Origin: Chitinophaga pinensis DSM 2588 | Lineage (GTDB): Bacteria > Bacteroidota > Bacteroidia > Chitinophagales > Chitinophagaceae | DNA length: 64,000 nt | NCBI RefSeq assembly: GCF_000024005.1 | Contig: NC_013132.1 | Span: 1,612,001-1,676,000 of the forward strand | Direction of reading: 5' to 3' | In this document: positions 25,450 through 34,008 of the stretch, one piece after another | Layout of the letters: every line of letters begins with the position of its first letter | Numbering within the stretch: the stretch's first letter is position 1 | The notes under the pieces: generated by a model | What the model was told of the DNA's origin: nothing | Database searches by the model: none | Seen by the model: only the letters and a program-made list of their open reading frames with translations | Program-made: the position numbers and the translations under genes

Positions 25450-26292
25450 TTATTTAAAGATTACTCCAAAGAAGGTACGCATGTCATTCCAGGAAGCGGT
25501 ATCAGCAGCAGCATTGTATTCAATAGGCATATTGAATTTCTTGCCGTTAGCAGTAGACGCAGGGTTGGTAAATGCATGGGTAGCACCTGCATATTCCTTA
25601 AATGTATAAGGGATGCTCAGGGAATCCAGTTGTTTTTTGAAAGTAGCTACGTCCTGAGCTGGTACAAATGGATCAGCTGCGCCATGACATACCAGGATCT
25701 GCGCTTTTGTCAGTCCCTGCTGTGGAGGAACGGTCTGCAGACCACCATGGAAGCTCACTACGCCATTTACCGGAAGACCCAGTTTCGCGCCATTCAGAAC
25801 CATAGAACCACCGAAGCAATAACCGATCGCAGCAATACGGGTAGTATCAGCCTGTGGGAAGGTTTTTGCCTTTGCCAGCGCTGCCTGTAATCTGCTGAAA
25901 CCCAGCTGTGGGTTCATATAAAATGGGGTAGCGTATGCTTTAGCCTGGTCAGGGTTTTCTGCATGTTTTCCACCACCATAAAAATCAATACCGATTGCTA
26001 GGTAGCCCAGCTCAGCCAGTTGTTTAGCACGGCCTTTTACGTAATCATCCAATCCCCACCACTCAGGTACGATCAGTACAATTGGTTTTTTAACGGTAGT
26101 ATCGCTGCTGAAAGCGACAATGCTGTTAAGGGTAACGCTGTCAGCCTGGATAGTAACAGCTTCTTCTGTAATTGTTGGTTTGGTAACGGTGCTGTCAGCA
26201 GTATGTTCTGCACCTGCCTGCTGATTGTTACATGCAGCCATGCAGAATGCAAGTGCTGCGGGAGCGATCATTGTTGCAATGTTGAATCTCAT
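25450..26292 (-). CDS. Dienelactone hydrolase family lipoprotein
   Basis: 280 residues. Lipoprotein signal MRFNIATMIAPAALAFCMAAC (lipobox Cys21). The alpha/beta hydrolase core has the family's nucleophile elbow AIGYCFGGS, where Cys replaces the usual Ser, then Asp in GAADPFVPAQD and His in AGATHAF: a complete Cys-Asp-His triad. Dienelactone hydrolases open lactone rings in aromatic degradation, but membrane-anchored members usually have unknown substrates. The gene is monocistronic, with a terminator close behind. Confidence 0.9.
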   Translation of the reverse strand: MRFNIATMIAPAALAFCMAACNNQQAGAEHTADSTVTKPTITEEAVTIQADSVTLNSIVAFSSDTTVKKPIVLIVPEWWGLDDYVKGRAKQLAELGYLAIGIDFYGGGKHAENPDQAKAYATPFYMNPQLGFSRLQAALAKAKTFPQADTTRIAAIGYCFGGSMVLNGAKLGLPVNGVVSFHGGLQTVPPQQGLTKAQILVCHGAADPFVPAQDVATFKKQLDSLSIPYTFKEYAGATHAFTNPASTANGKKFNMPIEYNAAADTASWNDMRTFFGVIFK

Positions 26293-26336
26293 GTGATAGT
26301 ATTTGAGTATTTGTGTTTTATATGGAAAAAACGGCG

Positions 26337-26344
26337 CAAAGTTA
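26337..26344 (-). promoter_or_regulatory. -7 element upstream of the dienelactone hydrolase gene
   Basis: Exact TAACTTTG on the minus strand, giving a leader of about 40 nt. The -33 box is unclear. Confidence 0.45.
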
Positions 26345-26441
26345 AAGATTAATACTGATAGGGCTGCTTGCTGTTTATTTAAATAGGTACTGTTCTACCT
26401 GACACAGCTAAAATTAGCATAGGATTGTATAATTTCAAGAC

Positions 26442-27992
26442 ATGGAACAAGGATTTAACACTGCAATGGCAAATACACTGCTAGGTGAAGCGGGCATCTC
26501 GTCTGCCGGACTACTGGAGCAATTGCCGGTGGCAGCTTATATATGTGATGTGAATGGCGGCATCATATGTTGCAATGCGCGCGCTGTAAAATTGTGGGGA
26601 AGAACACCCTCTGCGGGGGAAACCATATTTCATGACAGTACGGTGATCGCTGCTGTATTAGAGGAGGGATTACCCTTAGAAGATTGGCAATCAACGATTA
26701 GTCATGCTGATGATACTTCAGTGATCGTCAGGGGGAGTATTACGCCGCTAAAAGACGGGGATGGGAGCGTGATCGGACTGATACATTGTTTTGAGAAAGT
26801 GGCCGTAACCATTGTTCCGGGTACAGAAATACGGGCCGGTCATCTCGCAGAACTGAATGAGCAGCTTCAACAGAGTGAGGAGAGATATTATAAGATGATC
26901 GAAGAGGTGGAAGATTACGCCATACTCTCCATGGATAGATCAGGGATTATTCAGAACTGGAACAAAGGCGCTGAAAAGATTAAGGGATACCATGAATCTG
27001 AAATTGTCGGCCGGCACTTTAGTGTGTTTTATCTACCGGAAGACCGTAAACGACAATTACCGGAACAATTGATTTCGGAAGCGATGAAGACCGGAAAAGC
27101 GGCACATGAAGGCTGGCGGATGCGTAAAGACGGGACCCGTTTCTGGGGCAGTATTGTTATTACAGCTTTACATGACGCAGACCGGCAGGTGATCGGCTTT
27201 TCAAAAGTCACCCGCGACCTTACAGAAAGAAAGCTGGCGGAAGACAGGATCCGACAGTATGCAAGCGACCTGGAATTTCAGAACAGGGAGCTGGAACAAT
27301 TCGCTTATGCAGCGGCTCATGATATGAAAGAACCACTTCGGAAAGTACAGTTCTACAATAACTATATCAATGACAATGCAGCAGATGCATTACCGGAAAA
27401 GGCGCGGGAATACCTGCACCGTTCCATTAATGCAGCCTCCCGGATGCAGGGACTCATTGACGATCTGCTGATGTATTCGCAGGCATCAGCCTTTTCTAAA
27501 GAACCCGAAGACGTAGATCTGACTACCATTGTAAATGAGGTATTGGAGGCTCACCAGCCTACAATAGACAAATTGAAGGCGGTCGTCCATCTGGACCCCT
27601 TGCCGGTGATGCGTGTCATTCCGTTCCAGTTTAGTCAACTATTTGATAACCTGATCAGTAATGCACTCAAATACCATCACCCTGAACGCCATCCCCATAT
27701 CAACATTACTATTACAAAAACGCAGTTGCCTGCAGAGGATATCCTTCTTAACAATGCGGAGCTGAATGGATATAAATTATCTGTATCCGATAATGGGATC
27801 GGTTTTGAATCTGACCATGCAGAAAAGATATTCGATGTATTCCAGCGTTTGCATACCCTGCCGGATATTGCCGGTACGGGTATCGGACTGGCCATCTGTA
27901 AAAAGATCGTGCTGAATCATCGCGGGCAAATTAAGGCATATGGCATACCGGGTATCGGCGCTACCTTCGATATCTTCATTCCGATTGAATAG
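26442..27992 (+). CDS. PAS-domain sensor histidine kinase
   Basis: 516 residues, no transmembrane segment, so a cytoplasmic kinase. PAS 1 about residues 22-120, PAS 2 about 145-268 (ERYYKMIEEVEDYAILSMDR ... VIGFSKVTRDLTERK), a short coiled coil, HisKA with the phospho-acceptor His293 in AAAHDMKEPLRKV, and HATPase from about 390 (N-box LFDNLISNALKYHHP, G boxes DNGIGF and GTGIGLAI). It converges with the response regulator gene only 3 nt away, a likely partner although on the opposite strand. Confidence 0.94.
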   Translation: MEQGFNTAMANTLLGEAGISSAGLLEQLPVAAYICDVNGGIICCNARAVKLWGRTPSAGETIFHDSTVIAAVLEEGLPLEDWQSTISHADDTSVIVRGSITPLKDGDGSVIGLIHCFEKVAVTIVPGTEIRAGHLAELNEQLQQSEERYYKMIEEVEDYAILSMDRSGIIQNWNKGAEKIKGYHESEIVGRHFSVFYLPEDRKRQLPEQLISEAMKTGKAAHEGWRMRKDGTRFWGSIVITALHDADRQVIGFSKVTRDLTERKLAEDRIRQYASDLEFQNRELEQFAYAAAHDMKEPLRKVQFYNNYINDNAADALPEKAREYLHRSINAASRMQGLIDDLLMYSQASAFSKEPEDVDLTTIVNEVLEAHQPTIDKLKAVVHLDPLPVMRVIPFQFSQLFDNLISNALKYHHPERHPHINITITKTQLPAEDILLNNAELNGYKLSVSDNGIGFESDHAEKIFDVFQRLHTLPDIAGTGIGLAICKKIVLNHRGQIKAYGIPGIGATFDIFIPIE

Positions 27993-27995
27993 CAA

Positions 27996-28400
27996 CTAGT
28001 CTTTGCTGATATCCAGCATCTGGCGGGCCATGTTATTCAGGTCTTCCGTTTTGGTGGGTTTTACAAAATAGAGATCCGCACCATTGTCCAGGCAATGTCT
28101 TACATGGTCGGCCTGGCTGGATGTGCTCCATACAACTTTAGGGATCGCCTGTAGCTGCGGGACGCCGGCTATCTTTTCCAATATTTCTACTGCATTGAAA
28201 ATCGGCATTTTATAATCGAGTATAAGCAATGAGGGCAAACAGTTCTCTGGACAGTTGACCAGATAGTCAATCGCCTGTTGCCCATTCATGACAGAATAGA
28301 TATTTGCAGCCGGATCCTGTTTTAAAATTGCGTCTTTCAGGATTTCCTGGTCTTCCGGGTCATCATCTGCTAAAAAAATAATTTTAGCCTTGCCATCCAT
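27996..28400 (-). CDS. Single-domain response regulator
   Basis: 134 residues, receiver only (CheY/Rcp1-like). Acidic pocket LADDDPED, phospho-acceptor Asp62 in LLILDYKMP, Ser/Thr switch in VVWSTSS and Lys114 in YFVKPTK. The frame extends upstream to 28451, but ATG 28400 gives the usual start MDGKAKIIFLADDD. The convergent kinase gene ends 3 nt away. Small receivers of this type often pair with bacteriophytochrome-like HWE or HisKA kinases. Confidence 0.93.
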   Translation of the reverse strand: MDGKAKIIFLADDDPEDQEILKDAILKQDPAANIYSVMNGQQAIDYLVNCPENCLPSLLILDYKMPIFNAVEILEKIAGVPQLQAIPKVVWSTSSQADHVRHCLDNGADLYFVKPTKTEDLNNMARQMLDISKD

Positions 28401-28508
28401 AAGTAAGATATAAATTTGTAAACTTCCGTATTGAGGGCTTAAATTATACAATCTTTCGAAAATTTCAATAGCATGTGTTGCCAGGCCGGGATAGTAGTAC
28501 TAACTATA

Positions 28509-29309
28509 TTATGGCTGTAGTGCGGGCTGAGCAGACACACGGATATAAGCTCTTTTGGCCGCATAAAGTGCCTGTATGATCCGGCGGGGGCTTCTCCATT
28601 CAAAAAGACGGATGATCCAGACGGTAAATTTGATCAGCTTTCCGGCTGGTTGTAATAATCCCACTGCAAGTTTCCCGATACCGGCATCTCTGGCTGCAAT
28701 ACAGGCCGTGTAATCAGCTCCCTTTTTCTCCGATAGTTCTTCGGCAAAACGCCAGGCGCCGTCCCGGGCATTGGTAAGACTGAATTGTATCAGAATAGAT
28801 TCATTATTGCCGGCGTTCAGGCCAAGCAGGGACAGAAAAGGGGAGATGCGGTTGATTTCTGTAAGGACTTCTCCTGTCAGAGAACCCAGAATATCATTAA
28901 TGGTATTGAAATCTCTTCGAATAAAGCGGATGTCCTGATCACCGGATGTTTCCACAGCAGCAATACCCAGGTCCAGGTTAATATGGGCATTCATGCCCAG
29001 CAACAGATGCTGTAAAACCAATACGGATGATTTTTCGGCGCCTTCAAATGCGACCAGCCAGGAGCCGGTAGGCGGCTGACCATTTTTATACTGGCGAACG
29101 GCTTCTATATACCTGTTGGCAAATGTGACGTCCAGTTTTTCCATCCTGGGGCCATCTTCAAATTCATGATTGAGAATGCCTTCCTGTACCCTGACGGTTA
29201 CTTTGTGATAGAGGGCGGCAAAGAAGCCAAGTCTGCTGTTGGTATCTGCGGAGGTAGTAATAATGTCTTCCAGTTGCTGAATGACTTCATTAATAGTGTG
29301 GGCGGCCAT
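28509..29309 (-). CDS. DUF5995 family protein
   Basis: 266 residues, no signal peptide. It carries features I associate with DUF5995: GFFAALYHKVTVRVQEGI, then RMEKLDVTFANRYIEAV and the block VLQHLLLGMNAHINLDLGIA, where conserved His residues and an Asn suggest a metal site. The biochemical role is unknown. It stands alone between the response regulator and the GH16 gene. Confidence 0.78.
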   Translation of the reverse strand: MAAHTINEVIQQLEDIITTSADTNSRLGFFAALYHKVTVRVQEGILNHEFEDGPRMEKLDVTFANRYIEAVRQYKNGQPPTGSWLVAFEGAEKSSVLVLQHLLLGMNAHINLDLGIAAVETSGDQDIRFIRRDFNTINDILGSLTGEVLTEINRISPFLSLLGLNAGNNESILIQFSLTNARDGAWRFAEELSEKKGADYTACIAARDAGIGKLAVGLLQPAGKLIKFTVWIIRLFEWRSPRRIIQALYAAKRAYIRVSAQPALQP

Positions 29310-29361
29310 AATGTGGTGTTTTGGGGGTAAACTTTGCTGGCCGTAAATCTAACTTAATTTA

Positions 29362-29409
29362 ATAAGAAAAGGGTTAACCAGAAGGTGGAAACCTTCCAGG
29401 CGTAACCCT
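29362..29409 (-). terminator. Terminator of the GH16-like gene
   Basis: A two-part stem (29371-29376 with 29403-29408, inner 29381-29386 with 29391-29396) is followed by TTTTCTTATT on the minus strand. Confidence 0.65.
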
Positions 29410-29432
29410 CTCCATTACAAAACTTAAAACAC

Positions 29433-30209
29433 TTACGCTGCCGTAAATGTGAATGAGTGTATAATGATTTCTACTTCCTGGTTATTGGAAGGCGCACTAC
29501 CCTCAAACAACCAGAGGTTCATGTGCACCGGCAGGGCTAATGTGCTCACATTATATCCTGCAGGAGTCGTCCATGGGAAGAAGGAATTTGCTTCAGTAAG
29601 GTTGTGTCCATGGTAACCTTTGTAGGCTACGGACGTCGCAGTCCTGGTGAACTTATACGAAGAGTAGGTGCCATTCAGGGCCAGCTCATAAGTCTGGGAT
29701 ACGTTGCCTGAACCGGTGGCAGGATACACAGTATAGTTATAATTAGGCCATGCGTTATTGCCCCAGCGAGCAAATTCGATGTCTACTTCATGATGACCAT
29801 TATCGCCGGATTTGTAATTGAACAGACCCAGTACAATGTTTCTATCCAGTTTATCTACAGCGCCTTCTACTTTCCATACATAAGTGCCATAGCCGAAAGA
29901 CTGCGTAGTGGTTACTTCAGGGCAATACCATCTGCCGGTGGCAGCGTCTTTCCTTATTTTCAGGTGCAGGTGACCAGCGCCATCCACCCATACATTGCTG
30001 GATGAGTTGCTCCAATAGTTGGGACCTGGACCGGAAGTGCCTGCTTCATTTCTTACCTCCCAGGTATATCCGCTGAAACTGACATAAGTAGCTTCTGCAG
30101 CAGGCTTACGGCCTCCGTTGGCCTGATCTGTACCAGTCGTGGATGCCGCGTCTTTGGCGCAGCTGCTGAATATAGCCAGGATAGCAATCAGCATTGTGAA
30201 CTTTTGCAT
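29433..30209 (-). CDS. GH16-like secreted glycoside hydrolase, lipoprotein
   Basis: 258 residues. Lipoprotein signal MQKFTMLIAILAIFSSC. The mature part has a beta-jelly-roll look (SFSGYTWEVRNEAGTSGPGP, HLHLKIRKDAATGRWYCPEV, QSFGYGTYVWKVEG) and the GH16 catalytic pattern E-x-D-x-E in HHEVDIEFARWG. GH16 enzymes cut beta-1,3/1,4-glucans, galactans or xyloglucans. No carbohydrate-binding module or Sus genes are adjacent. The E-V-D-I-E-F motif is good, but the flanking similarity is modest; a lectin-like relative without activity remains possible. Confidence 0.8.
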   Translation of the reverse strand: MQKFTMLIAILAIFSSCAKDAASTTGTDQANGGRKPAAEATYVSFSGYTWEVRNEAGTSGPGPNYWSNSSSNVWVDGAGHLHLKIRKDAATGRWYCPEVTTTQSFGYGTYVWKVEGAVDKLDRNIVLGLFNYKSGDNGHHEVDIEFARWGNNAWPNYNYTVYPATGSGNVSQTYELALNGTYSSYKFTRTATSVAYKGYHGHNLTEANSFFPWTTPAGYNVSTLALPVHMNLWLFEGSAPSNNQEVEIIIHSFTFTAA

Positions 30210-30317
30210 AGTTAATGGTTTACTTTAGGGAAAATGAGGGTTTTGCTATTATGACAATTGGGGTGGAGGTATACTTTGATGTGACCGCAAGAAATTTTTT
30301 AAATAGATAGGAAGGGC

Positions 30318-30348
30318 AATAAAAAAGGCCCTCCAACGGGAGGACCTT
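30318..30348 (-). terminator. Terminator of the Rrf2 gene
   Basis: Stem AAGGTCCTCC/GGAGGGCCTT (one G-U pair on the minus strand), then a run of six T. Confidence 0.85.
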
Positions 30349-30363
30349 CTATAATAAGTAAAC

Positions 30364-30861
30364 TTACTTTCTGAGTTTCTGGAGATTAAACCAGTTTTCT
30401 GCTTCGGCTCTTGTTTCATCTGGGATGATATCCAGGAGTGTTGTATGCAGCCAGCGGAGGTTTCTTGTTTTCAGGAAAGCTTCCAGTTTCTGACTGGCTT
30501 CCAGGAAAACGGCATGTACAGTACATACGCCTGTCTGCCCTCCATTTGTCATACCGATTACGCAACCGGAGCGTACATCATGACATTCGAAGAGAGAGAC
30601 CCTGCCTTCCACTGCCACGGCTATATCCCAGAATGAGATTTCCTCGGCCGGTCTGGCCAGGACATATCCTCCTTTCACTCCCAGGGCCGAACGTACAAGT
30701 CCGCCCTTTTGCAAACGGGTAAAGATCTTTGCGAGATAGCTTTCTGAGATATTCTGAAATGTAGCCATATCCGCAATCGTCATGGCACTATCCCTGGACA
30801 CGTCCACCAGATAATACATTGAGTGAATCGCGTATTCAACACCTTTTCCCAGTAATGGCAT
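30364..30861 (-). CDS. Rrf2 family transcriptional regulator with three cysteines
   Basis: 165 residues. The N-terminal winged helix reads EYAIHSMYYL, TIADMATFQNISESYLAKIF and LVRSALGVKGGYVLARP, typical of Rrf2. Three cysteines (about Cys93, Cys100, Cys113, in LFECHDVRSGCVIGM and QTGVCTVH) lie where IscR and NsrR bind an iron-sulphur cluster, although the spacing (7, 13) is wider than in IscR. Probably a redox or NO/iron sensor. It lies 32 nt after the NDH-2 gene and may be in its transcript; a -7 box at 30885-30892 allows separate transcription. Confidence 0.9.
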   Translation of the reverse strand: MPLLGKGVEYAIHSMYYLVDVSRDSAMTIADMATFQNISESYLAKIFTRLQKGGLVRSALGVKGGYVLARPAEEISFWDIAVAVEGRVSLFECHDVRSGCVIGMTNGGQTGVCTVHAVFLEASQKLEAFLKTRNLRWLHTTLLDIIPDETRAEAENWFNLQKLRK

Positions 30862-30884
30862 ACAATTTTAAGCTGGTTATCCCC

Positions 30885-30892
30885 CAAAGATA
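30885..30892 (-). promoter_or_regulatory. -7 element upstream of the Rrf2 gene
   Basis: Exact TATCTTTG on the minus strand between the NDH-2 stop and the Rrf2 start. No good -33 box. Confidence 0.4.
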
Positions 30893-30893
30893 G

Positions 30894-32081
30894 CTAAAAA
30901 GCAGGATCTGCCGGGATTGCAGCCGCAACGTTTGCCTCTGGGTCTGGAGATGGTACGATCCATACAGTGTTAATTTCTGTCTTGATCTGTTTGCCCACTG
31001 CTTCATTCGCTTCCATTTTCCGCTCAAATCCTCTGGTGAATAATGCCTTTTCAGGCCCAAGGTCGACGCAGGTAACATAAGTGGATTGCACATACGGTAG
31101 TTTCTCTCCGCCAAAGAGATCGGCCACAGCATTGTGACCTGACCACTTACCCTGGAACAGGGAATACTGACAGGACATCAGCGCATGGTTTACGCCATCT
31201 GGTTTGGAGAGGGCCGCATCTCCGGTGACCATAATATTGCTATAACCAGGTAATTTGAAATACTCGTCAACGGCCAGTCTGTTCATATTGTCTTTGTCGC
31301 CGGTGAAGAAAGCATGTAGCGGATTAGCCTCCAGACCGGCCGTCCATACAACGGTGCCGGCAGGGATCTGTTCTCCGTTAGCCAGGTAGACCAGGTTTTC
31401 TTCAATTTTTACCGGAAGGGTGCCCAGACGTAATTCAATATGCTGGTTCAGCAACACTTCATTAATATAGGTACGGGCTTCAGGGGAATAGGCGCCGCCT
31501 ACATTACCCTGCCGGTCGATCAATACTACCTTTATCTGCCGGTCCGCATATTTATTAACAATCTCCTGTACACCCGTCACGATCTCCAGTCCTGTCAATC
31601 CACCGCCGACTACCACTACCGTATCAGCGCCATTTTCTTTAAAACCGCCGGCTGCCAGCTGGGCAATATGTGCGTGCAACTGCGTAGCGCCCTGGAAATC
31701 GTCGATATGATGGATCTTTTCTGCCCCGGGAATATCAGGACGTTTTAATCTGCTGCCTGCTGCAACAATCAGATAATCATATGTTAAGGTTGTTTGCTGG
31801 CCATCCTGGTCCATGATCAGGCGATGTTCCGCTGGCTGAATGTCTGTGACCAGACCGGTCAACAGGGATACGCCCAGCGGTTCCAGTAATGGCTGGATAT
31901 TGGTCCGCACGGTATCAAGGTGTGCTTCATACAGCCTTGGACGGTTGGTTAAGTAGTTGTCTTTATTGATCACGGTGATCTTCAGTTCAGCCGTTTTTCC
32001 CATTTCCCGGCTCTGTCTTACAGCGCTCACAGCACTCCAGAACCCGGAGAAACCGCCGCCTATAATGATGAGATGTTTCAT
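30894..32081 (-). CDS. Type II NADH dehydrogenase-like FAD/NAD oxidoreductase
   Basis: 395 residues, two-dinucleotide-binding-fold flavoprotein. FAD site IIIGGGFSGFWSA, ATG-like motif LIVAAGSRLKRPD, NAD site VVVVGGGLTGLEIVTGVQE and the second FAD contact NIMVTGDAAL. NDH-2 enzymes pass electrons from NADH to quinone without pumping protons. No C-terminal membrane helix is evident, so a soluble oxidoreductase with a quinone or other acceptor is also possible. The adjacent Rrf2 gene suggests redox control. Confidence 0.86.
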   Translation of the reverse strand: MKHLIIIGGGFSGFWSAVSAVRQSREMGKTAELKITVINKDNYLTNRPRLYEAHLDTVRTNIQPLLEPLGVSLLTGLVTDIQPAEHRLIMDQDGQQTTLTYDYLIVAAGSRLKRPDIPGAEKIHHIDDFQGATQLHAHIAQLAAGGFKENGADTVVVVGGGLTGLEIVTGVQEIVNKYADRQIKVVLIDRQGNVGGAYSPEARTYINEVLLNQHIELRLGTLPVKIEENLVYLANGEQIPAGTVVWTAGLEANPLHAFFTGDKDNMNRLAVDEYFKLPGYSNIMVTGDAALSKPDGVNHALMSCQYSLFQGKWSGHNAVADLFGGEKLPYVQSTYVTCVDLGPEKALFTRGFERKMEANEAVGKQIKTEINTVWIVPSPDPEANVAAAIPADPAF

Positions 32082-32118
32082 AAAGAGTTAATTTAGATAA
32101 TTCGGATACATGTTGTCG

Positions 32119-32150
32119 CAAATATAGTTTTGTTTGGAATAAAACGGGAA
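32119..32150 (-). promoter_or_regulatory. Promoter of the NDH-2/Rrf2 transcript
   Basis: Exact -7 TATATTTG (32119-32126) on the minus strand with TTTC 21 nt upstream. The leader to ATG 32081 is about 30 nt. Confidence 0.6.
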
Positions 32151-32250
32151 ATTATTTTTGTAAAGGGGAGTCAGAAAAGGGGCTTTATCAGGTTATAGTG
32201 GACAGGGAAAATTATTGTATTTAATTGTGGAACAGTGCTTTAAGTGGGTG

Positions 32251-32283
32251 TTTGCTCCTTTGCAGGAAAAACCCTTATATTTG
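32251..32283 (+). promoter_or_regulatory. Promoter touching a start codon (possible leaderless gene)
   Basis: TTTG (32251-32254), 21 nt, TATATTTG (32276-32283), with ATG 32290 only 6 nt beyond the -7 box. Confidence 0.55.
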
Positions 32284-32289
32284 GGTATC

Positions 32290-32484
32290 ATGAAAGCAAA
32301 AATTAGCAAAAAGGGTACTGCCTTCTTAAAGAGTACACAGGCTTCTAATGCATTAATTGCAGCTGTTGTGAATAATTTCAAACAATTATCCAATGGGGTT
32401 GCTATTCCTTTTCATGTAGCCATCAATGACGGAAGATCTTTGCGTGACCTGGAAGTCAGGGTCCGTAAAGTGACTTCTATGTAA
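32290..32484 (+). CDS. Small protein of unknown function (64 residues)
   Basis: MKAKISKKGTAFLKSTQASN starts a basic, soluble 64-residue product ending DLEVRVRKVTSM. I do not recognise a family. The frame continues upstream to 32215, but the promoter lies inside that extension, so ATG 32290 is chosen. It precedes the membrane protein gene at 32520 by 35 nt and may share its transcript. Confidence 0.6.
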   Translation: MKAKISKKGTAFLKSTQASNALIAAVVNNFKQLSNGVAIPFHVAINDGRSLRDLEVRVRKVTSM

Positions 32485-32519
32485 CCCGGTATCCATATTT
32501 AGCCATATCTGCCTCAAAG

Positions 32520-33320
32520 ATGAATTTAGCATTAGGTGCTTTTATCCTCACGCTGTTATTTCTTCCTGCAATATCCTTCAGACTGGCTGTTAACCGCCTG
32601 GAAAATCTGAAAGGGCTGTTGTCTACTTTATCGATCACTGACTCTATATGGGTATTTACAGTGGTCCCTATTTTTATCCATATCATTATCCTGCTCTGCT
32701 TCTGCCTGTTCAATGTGACAGTAAAGTTTGACCTTATCCTGAATATTATTTATTCCAACGCAAGATTTACCCTGAACAATGCTGTATTAGGTCCGGACAT
32801 CATTAAATTTCTGGGGTATAACCTGCTGGCTATTTTTCTGGGTGGCGTACTGGGGTTTGTGATTAATAAGCTGGAAATGGGCTGGAAGCTGGTATCCCGT
32901 TTATTTGGTCTGGGAAATGAATGGTACGAAGCATTTGAAGGCGATATCCTGAATATATCAGGAGAACAAAGCAATGTGTCTAACATAGACCTGGTCTACC
33001 TGGACGTGCTGGCCAATACCAAGGAAGCCAGTATCCTGTATTCGGGTATCCTGGTGAAATATTACTATAAACCTAAGTCGACCGAGCTGGATTATATCGT
33101 GCTGCAACGTGCTGTAAAAAGGGATCTGCGAAAGGAGTTCAGATCAGATAAACCGCATGTGGAAGCAGGTAAGGCCAGCTTTTACGATCAGCATACGGGC
33201 GACTCCATGCCTGTAAAGGGGGATTACCTGATCATCCCGATGAAAGAAGTGCTGAACATCAATATTACCTACCTGTATTTTGACATCCCGGAAGACGCGA
33301 TTGATCAGCTGGCAGAATAG
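32520..33320 (+). CDS. Membrane protein of unknown function
   Basis: 266 residues. Three hydrophobic helices near the N terminus (residues 2-20, 43-66, 98-118) are followed by a soluble C-terminal domain (ISNVDLVYLDVLANTKEASI-like region, KYYYKPKSTELDYIVLQRAV, VKGDYLIIPMKEVLNINITY). The strand pattern of the tail resembles domains in DUF6338-type proteins, but I cannot name a family with confidence. It probably shares a transcript with the 64-residue protein before it. Confidence 0.65.
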   Translation: MNLALGAFILTLLFLPAISFRLAVNRLENLKGLLSTLSITDSIWVFTVVPIFIHIIILLCFCLFNVTVKFDLILNIIYSNARFTLNNAVLGPDIIKFLGYNLLAIFLGGVLGFVINKLEMGWKLVSRLFGLGNEWYEAFEGDILNISGEQSNVSNIDLVYLDVLANTKEASILYSGILVKYYYKPKSTELDYIVLQRAVKRDLRKEFRSDKPHVEAGKASFYDQHTGDSMPVKGDYLIIPMKEVLNINITYLYFDIPEDAIDQLAE

Positions 33321-33327
33321 TCAGTGA

Positions 33328-33909
33328 TCAGACCTGTAATCTGCTCAGGGTCTCCCTGCTGACGCCCAGATATGCGGCGATCATCGCTTTGGGTACCCGC
33401 TGAAATAAAGTAGGATACTGGTGTAATAACTGCTGATATCTGGACTGCGCATCATTCTTCAGCAATGCCATAACCCTGTTCTGCATACTGATAAAGCCGG
33501 AGGTGACTTTCAACCGGCAGAAACGTTCATATTGATGTATTTCGTCACACAGCCTTTTACGGTCATCATAAGACATGTATAACAGCTCGACATCTTCCAG
33601 GCATTGAATAATAAAGGAAGAGGGAGCACCGGTATGCATGGCCTGATAATCTGATACCCACCAGTTCTCCATAGAGAATTGCAGAATATGCTCTTTGCCG
33701 TTATTGTCTACCAGGAAGGTTTTCAATAAGCCTTTCAGCACAAAATATTCATGATTGACGGGATCGCCCTGATGAAGAATGATGGCATGTTTTTTAAACC
33801 GTTTCTCTTTAAAGCAGGAAACTATGCGCTCATATTCGGCATCAGTCAGATCAGCTAATTCCGCAAAATGTTTTCTCAGCGCCGGGTACATAAGTTCAGT
33901 TGAACGCAA
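33328..33909 (-). CDS. Crp/Fnr family transcriptional regulator
   Basis: 193 residues. N-terminal cyclic-nucleotide-binding-like barrel (HAIILHQGDPVNHEYFVLKG, LLKTFLVDNNGKEHILQFS) and C-terminal HTH (RVPKAMIAAYLGVSRETLSR). No Fnr-type cysteine cluster is present. A 30-bp palindrome with TGTGA-N6-TCACA half-sites begins 9 nt before its start, so it probably controls itself and the divergent DJ-1 gene. Confidence 0.92.
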   Translation of the reverse strand: MRSTELMYPALRKHFAELADLTDAEYERIVSCFKEKRFKKHAIILHQGDPVNHEYFVLKGLLKTFLVDNNGKEHILQFSMENWWVSDYQAMHTGAPSSFIIQCLEDVELLYMSYDDRKRLCDEIHQYERFCRLKVTSGFISMQNRVMALLKNDAQSRYQQLLHQYPTLFQRVPKAMIAAYLGVSRETLSRLQV

Positions 33910-33917
33910 AGGTGAAT

Positions 33918-33947
33918 GATTTGATGTGACCTACATCACATCAAATC
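33918..33947. promoter_or_regulatory. CRP-like palindromic operator
   Basis: Perfect 12-bp arms around a 6-bp centre (33930-33935). The core reads TGTGACCTACATCACA, the classic TGTGA-N6-TCACA of CRP-type regulators. It lies between a Crp/Fnr gene (start 33909) and the divergent DJ-1 gene (start 34009). Confidence 0.8.
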
Positions 33948-33960
33948 TGTGATACAGGTC

Positions 33961-33993
33961 CTTGTCGCAAGGTAGCACCTAAAGGTAGCTTTG
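33961..33993 (+). promoter_or_regulatory. Promoter of the DJ-1/PfpI gene
   Basis: CTTG (33961-33964), 21 nt, exact -7 TAGCTTTG (33986-33993). ATG 34009 lies 16 nt further. The palindrome at 33918-33947 sits just upstream, an activator position. Confidence 0.6.
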
Positions 33994-34008
33994 TGAAAAA
34001 ATAAATAT

